Assembly: GCA_965199945.1 (NCBI GenBank)
Contig: OZ241354.1
Span: 1,736,001-1,800,000, forward strand
DNA: 64,000 nt
Source: VXYL01 sp965199945
GTDB taxonomy: Bacteria; Pseudomonadota; Gammaproteobacteria; Pseudomonadales; Azotimanducaceae
Direction: 5' to 3'
The position numbers and the translations under genes were made by a program. The notes beneath the pieces are model-generated. The model did not search any database. It was given only the letters and a program-made list of their open reading frames with translations, and was not told the origin of the DNA. This document shows, in pieces, positions 62,231 to 64,000 of this stretch. Each line of letters opens with the position of its first letter. The stretch's first letter is position 1.

Positions 62231-62296
62231 GACGCGGAGCATAGCGCCTTGCGGTTATGATGCGGCAATGGCCAACGCCCGCCACCACTCGCGCCC

Positions 62297-63061
62297 ATGC
62301 TGACGTCGCACCTCGCAGATGGCATCGCCCGTCTCGGCTTCGACGGCGCGCCGATCGACTACCCGGCCTTGGAGGCGCTGCGCCAAGCCGTCGCCGAAGC
62401 CGCAGAGGACGACGGCGTGCGCCTGCTGGCGCTCGACTGCCGAAGCGACGGCGACGCCTGGCCGGAGATGGGCGAGTGGCCGGCGCGGTTGGCGGCGCGC
62501 CGTCCAAGCGGGTCGCACGGCCCTGGGCCGCTGCCGGAACAGGACGCGATCCGCGCCCTGCGCGGGTTCATGAAGCCGACTCTGGCGCTCCTCCACGGCA
62601 AGGTGCATGGCCTCGCGCTCGATCTCGCCTGCATCTGCGACATCCGCTTGGCATCCGCCAGCGCAAGCATCGGCGACCCGCGCATTCGCCAAGGGCGCGC
62701 CGCGGCGACCGGCATCGCCTATCTGCTGCCACGGCTGATCGGCCTCTCCCAGGCCATGCGCATCCTGCTGCTCGGCGAGATGCTCGACGGCGCCGAAGCG
62801 CAGCGCATCCGTCTGGTACACGAGGTCGCATCCGACGCCGAGTTCCAGGCCCGCGCCGATGCGCTGGCCGCGGACATCGCGGCGTTGCCCACGCGCTCGT
62901 GGGAGGTCCACAAGCTGCAAGTGCTGCCGCAGCTCGACATGGGCTTCGACGCCGCCATGGTGCATTCGCTCGGCGTTCGCCAAACCCACGTCATCGAAGA
63001 CCGGCTCGAAGGCGCAAAGGCCTGGCGCGAGCGCCGCCCGCCGCAGTTCAAGGGCCGGTGA
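62297..63061 (+). CDS. Enoyl-CoA hydratase/isomerase family protein
   Basis: This 254-residue crotonase-fold protein has ALLHGKVHGLALDLACICDI near residue 96 and the second block SIGDPRIRQGRAAATGIAYL. The first oxyanion-hole block is weak, and the usual glutamates are replaced around residues 100-130. Activity may therefore differ from ordinary hydration. It is co-directional with a second paralogue eight bases downstream. Confidence 0.82.
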   Translation: MLTSHLADGIARLGFDGAPIDYPALEALRQAVAEAAEDDGVRLLALDCRSDGDAWPEMGEWPARLAARRPSGSHGPGPLPEQDAIRALRGFMKPTLALLHGKVHGLALDLACICDIRLASASASIGDPRIRQGRAAATGIAYLLPRLIGLSQAMRILLLGEMLDGAEAQRIRLVHEVASDAEFQARADALAADIAALPTRSWEVHKLQVLPQLDMGFDAAMVHSLGVRQTHVIEDRLEGAKAWRERRPPQFKGR

Positions 63062-63068
63062 CGGTGCG

Positions 63069-63794
63069 ATGAGCGACGAAGACGCGCTGCTGATCGAGGA
63101 CGACGTCGCCGTGCGCCACCTCGTCCTGAACCGCCCGCGCAAGCTGAACGCGCTGGACCTCGATCAGCACCAGCGCATCGGGCTGGCCATCGCCGAAGCC
63201 GCCGAGGACGACGCCGTGCGGGTGCTGGTTCTGTGCGGCAACGGGCGCGCCTTCTGCGCCGGCGACGACTTGGCCGCGGCGCGCTCCGCCAGCGCGAACG
63301 ATCCCGTCGCCAAGCGGCGCGTGGACTTGGACGTCGGCATCGGGCCGGTGCTGCTGCTGGAATCCGCCGCCGCTCTGCGCGCCTTCCCGAAGCCGACGGT
63401 GGCGCTGCTGCACGGCCATGCCCTGGGCTCCGGCTACGACTACAGCCTCTCTTGCGACTTCCGCCTTGCGACCGCGGACGTGAACTACGGCGATCCCCGC
63501 ATTCATCGCGCGCTGTGGGCCGCCGAGGGCTGGAGCTACAAGCTGCCGCGCCTGGTCGATCAAGCCCTCGTCGGCACGGTCGCCTACCTCGGCAAGACGA
63601 TGGACGGCGACGCCGCCGGCGAGTGCGGCCTGGCGCACCGCGTCTATCCGGCCGGCGCGGATCTGCGCCAAGCCGCCAAGCCGTTTCTCGACGACTTGGC
63701 GACTTTGGACCCGGTGGCCTATGCCGAAACGAAGGCGCGTCTTCTCGCCGCCGCCGACAGCGCCTTCGAGCAAGCGTTGGGCTGTGCGCCATGA
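63069..63794 (+). CDS. Enoyl-CoA hydratase/isomerase family protein
   Basis: The 241-residue crotonase-fold protein has VRHLVLNRPRKLNALDLDQH at residues 14-33, the oxyanion block VLVLCGNGRAFCAGDDLAAA near 55-75, and TVALLHGHALGSGYDYSLSC near 105. It probably acts on acyl-CoA with the neighbouring genes. The stop overlaps the next start (ATGA). Confidence 0.87.
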   Translation: MSDEDALLIEDDVAVRHLVLNRPRKLNALDLDQHQRIGLAIAEAAEDDAVRVLVLCGNGRAFCAGDDLAAARSASANDPVAKRRVDLDVGIGPVLLLESAAALRAFPKPTVALLHGHALGSGYDYSLSCDFRLATADVNYGDPRIHRALWAAEGWSYKLPRLVDQALVGTVAYLGKTMDGDAAGECGLAHRVYPAGADLRQAAKPFLDDLATLDPVAYAETKARLLAAADSAFEQALGCAP

Positions 63795-64000
63795 ACGACG
63801 CGACCTTGAACAGCGCCAAGCTCTTGAACGACGAACAGGTGCGCGAGTTCATCGGCAACGGCTTCCTGCGCTTGACGCCGGACGTGCCTCTCATTTTGCA
63901 CGAGGAGATCGACGCGACGCTGCGCCGGGTGATCGAGGAGGAGTCGTGGTACGGCAACAACATCCTCTCGCGCGTCCCGCAGATGCACCAGGTCTTGAAC
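63791..64000 (+). CDS. Phytanoyl-CoA dioxygenase-like protein, 5' part only
   Basis: Seventy codons are present before the window ends. The start (LLNDEQVREFIGNGFLRLTP) is typical of PhyH-family Fe(II)/2-oxoglutarate dioxygenases. The metal-binding HxD...H lies beyond the edge. Its ATG overlaps the enoyl-CoA hydratase stop, so it belongs to that operon. Confidence 0.75.
   Translation, partial: MNDATLNSAKLLNDEQVREFIGNGFLRLTPDVPLILHEEIDATLRRVIEEESWYGNNILSRVPQMHQVLN

Overview
The window reads as a chromosomal segment of a GC-rich, probably uncultured Gammaproteobacterium. The evidence is the leuC-leuD-leuB-asd order, prmB next to aroC, an OmpA-like DUF4892 protein, kdsD (LPS Kdo pathway) and a ccoNOQP cbb3 oxidase operon. 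The GC impression is by eye. The phylum call is inference; no rRNA is present.

Layout. 188-9115: one long + strand operon with a MoxR AAA ATPase, a VWA protein and a complete peptide ABC transporter (oppABCDF-like). OppC carries an extra fibronectin-III domain and a tRNA-like gene sits between oppC and oppD. 9226-15549: an accessory block holding a small protein coupled to a degenerate ImmA/IrrE-like protein, a broken AAA ATPase, and a convergent two-gene unit of RecQ helicase-phosphoribosyltransferase plus DprA-like SLOG protein. 15619-19418: ccoNOQP with a YIP1-like membrane protein. 19506-24261: NUDIX, ABM monooxygenase, metallo-beta-lactamase lipoprotein, DUF6152 protein and two related secreted proteins. 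24513-33256: leucine/glutamate-type dehydrogenase, priA and a 1760-residue exonuclease-RecQ-UvrD fusion. 33543-35669: a HEPN-type pair and two membrane proteins, one SpoIIM-like. 35876-41141: kdsD, asd, leuB, leuD, leuC. 41206-48586: an unstable region with a Schlafen-AlbA_2 protein and a relic of its gene, an IS3-family insertion that splits a small membrane-protein gene, a partial aroC duplication around a damaged hicAB pair, intact aroC, and a DUF4258/Xre toxin-antitoxin pair. 48600-51976: prmB, a DUF4892 protein, gpsA and an RskA-like protein. 52391-57890: a giant repeat surface protein behind a 15-base poly-C tract. 58049-60348: a PIN-domain pair and a DUF4143 ATPase. 60401-64000: acyl-CoA synthetase, two enoyl-CoA hydratases and the start of a PhyH-type dioxygenase.

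The strongest leads are: (i) the poly-C tract directly after a well-formed ribosome site and GTG, which looks like an on/off switch for the 1.8-kb-residue-class repeat protein; (ii) the RecQ-PRTase/DprA unit next to an ImmA-like cassette; (iii) the FN3 domain inside an ABC permease; (iv) the tRNA-like gene with a non-canonical anticodon loop inside an operon; and (v) an IS insertion whose target gene can be rebuilt exactly in frame. Several genes carry single-base indels; without reads I cannot separate real decay from assembly error.
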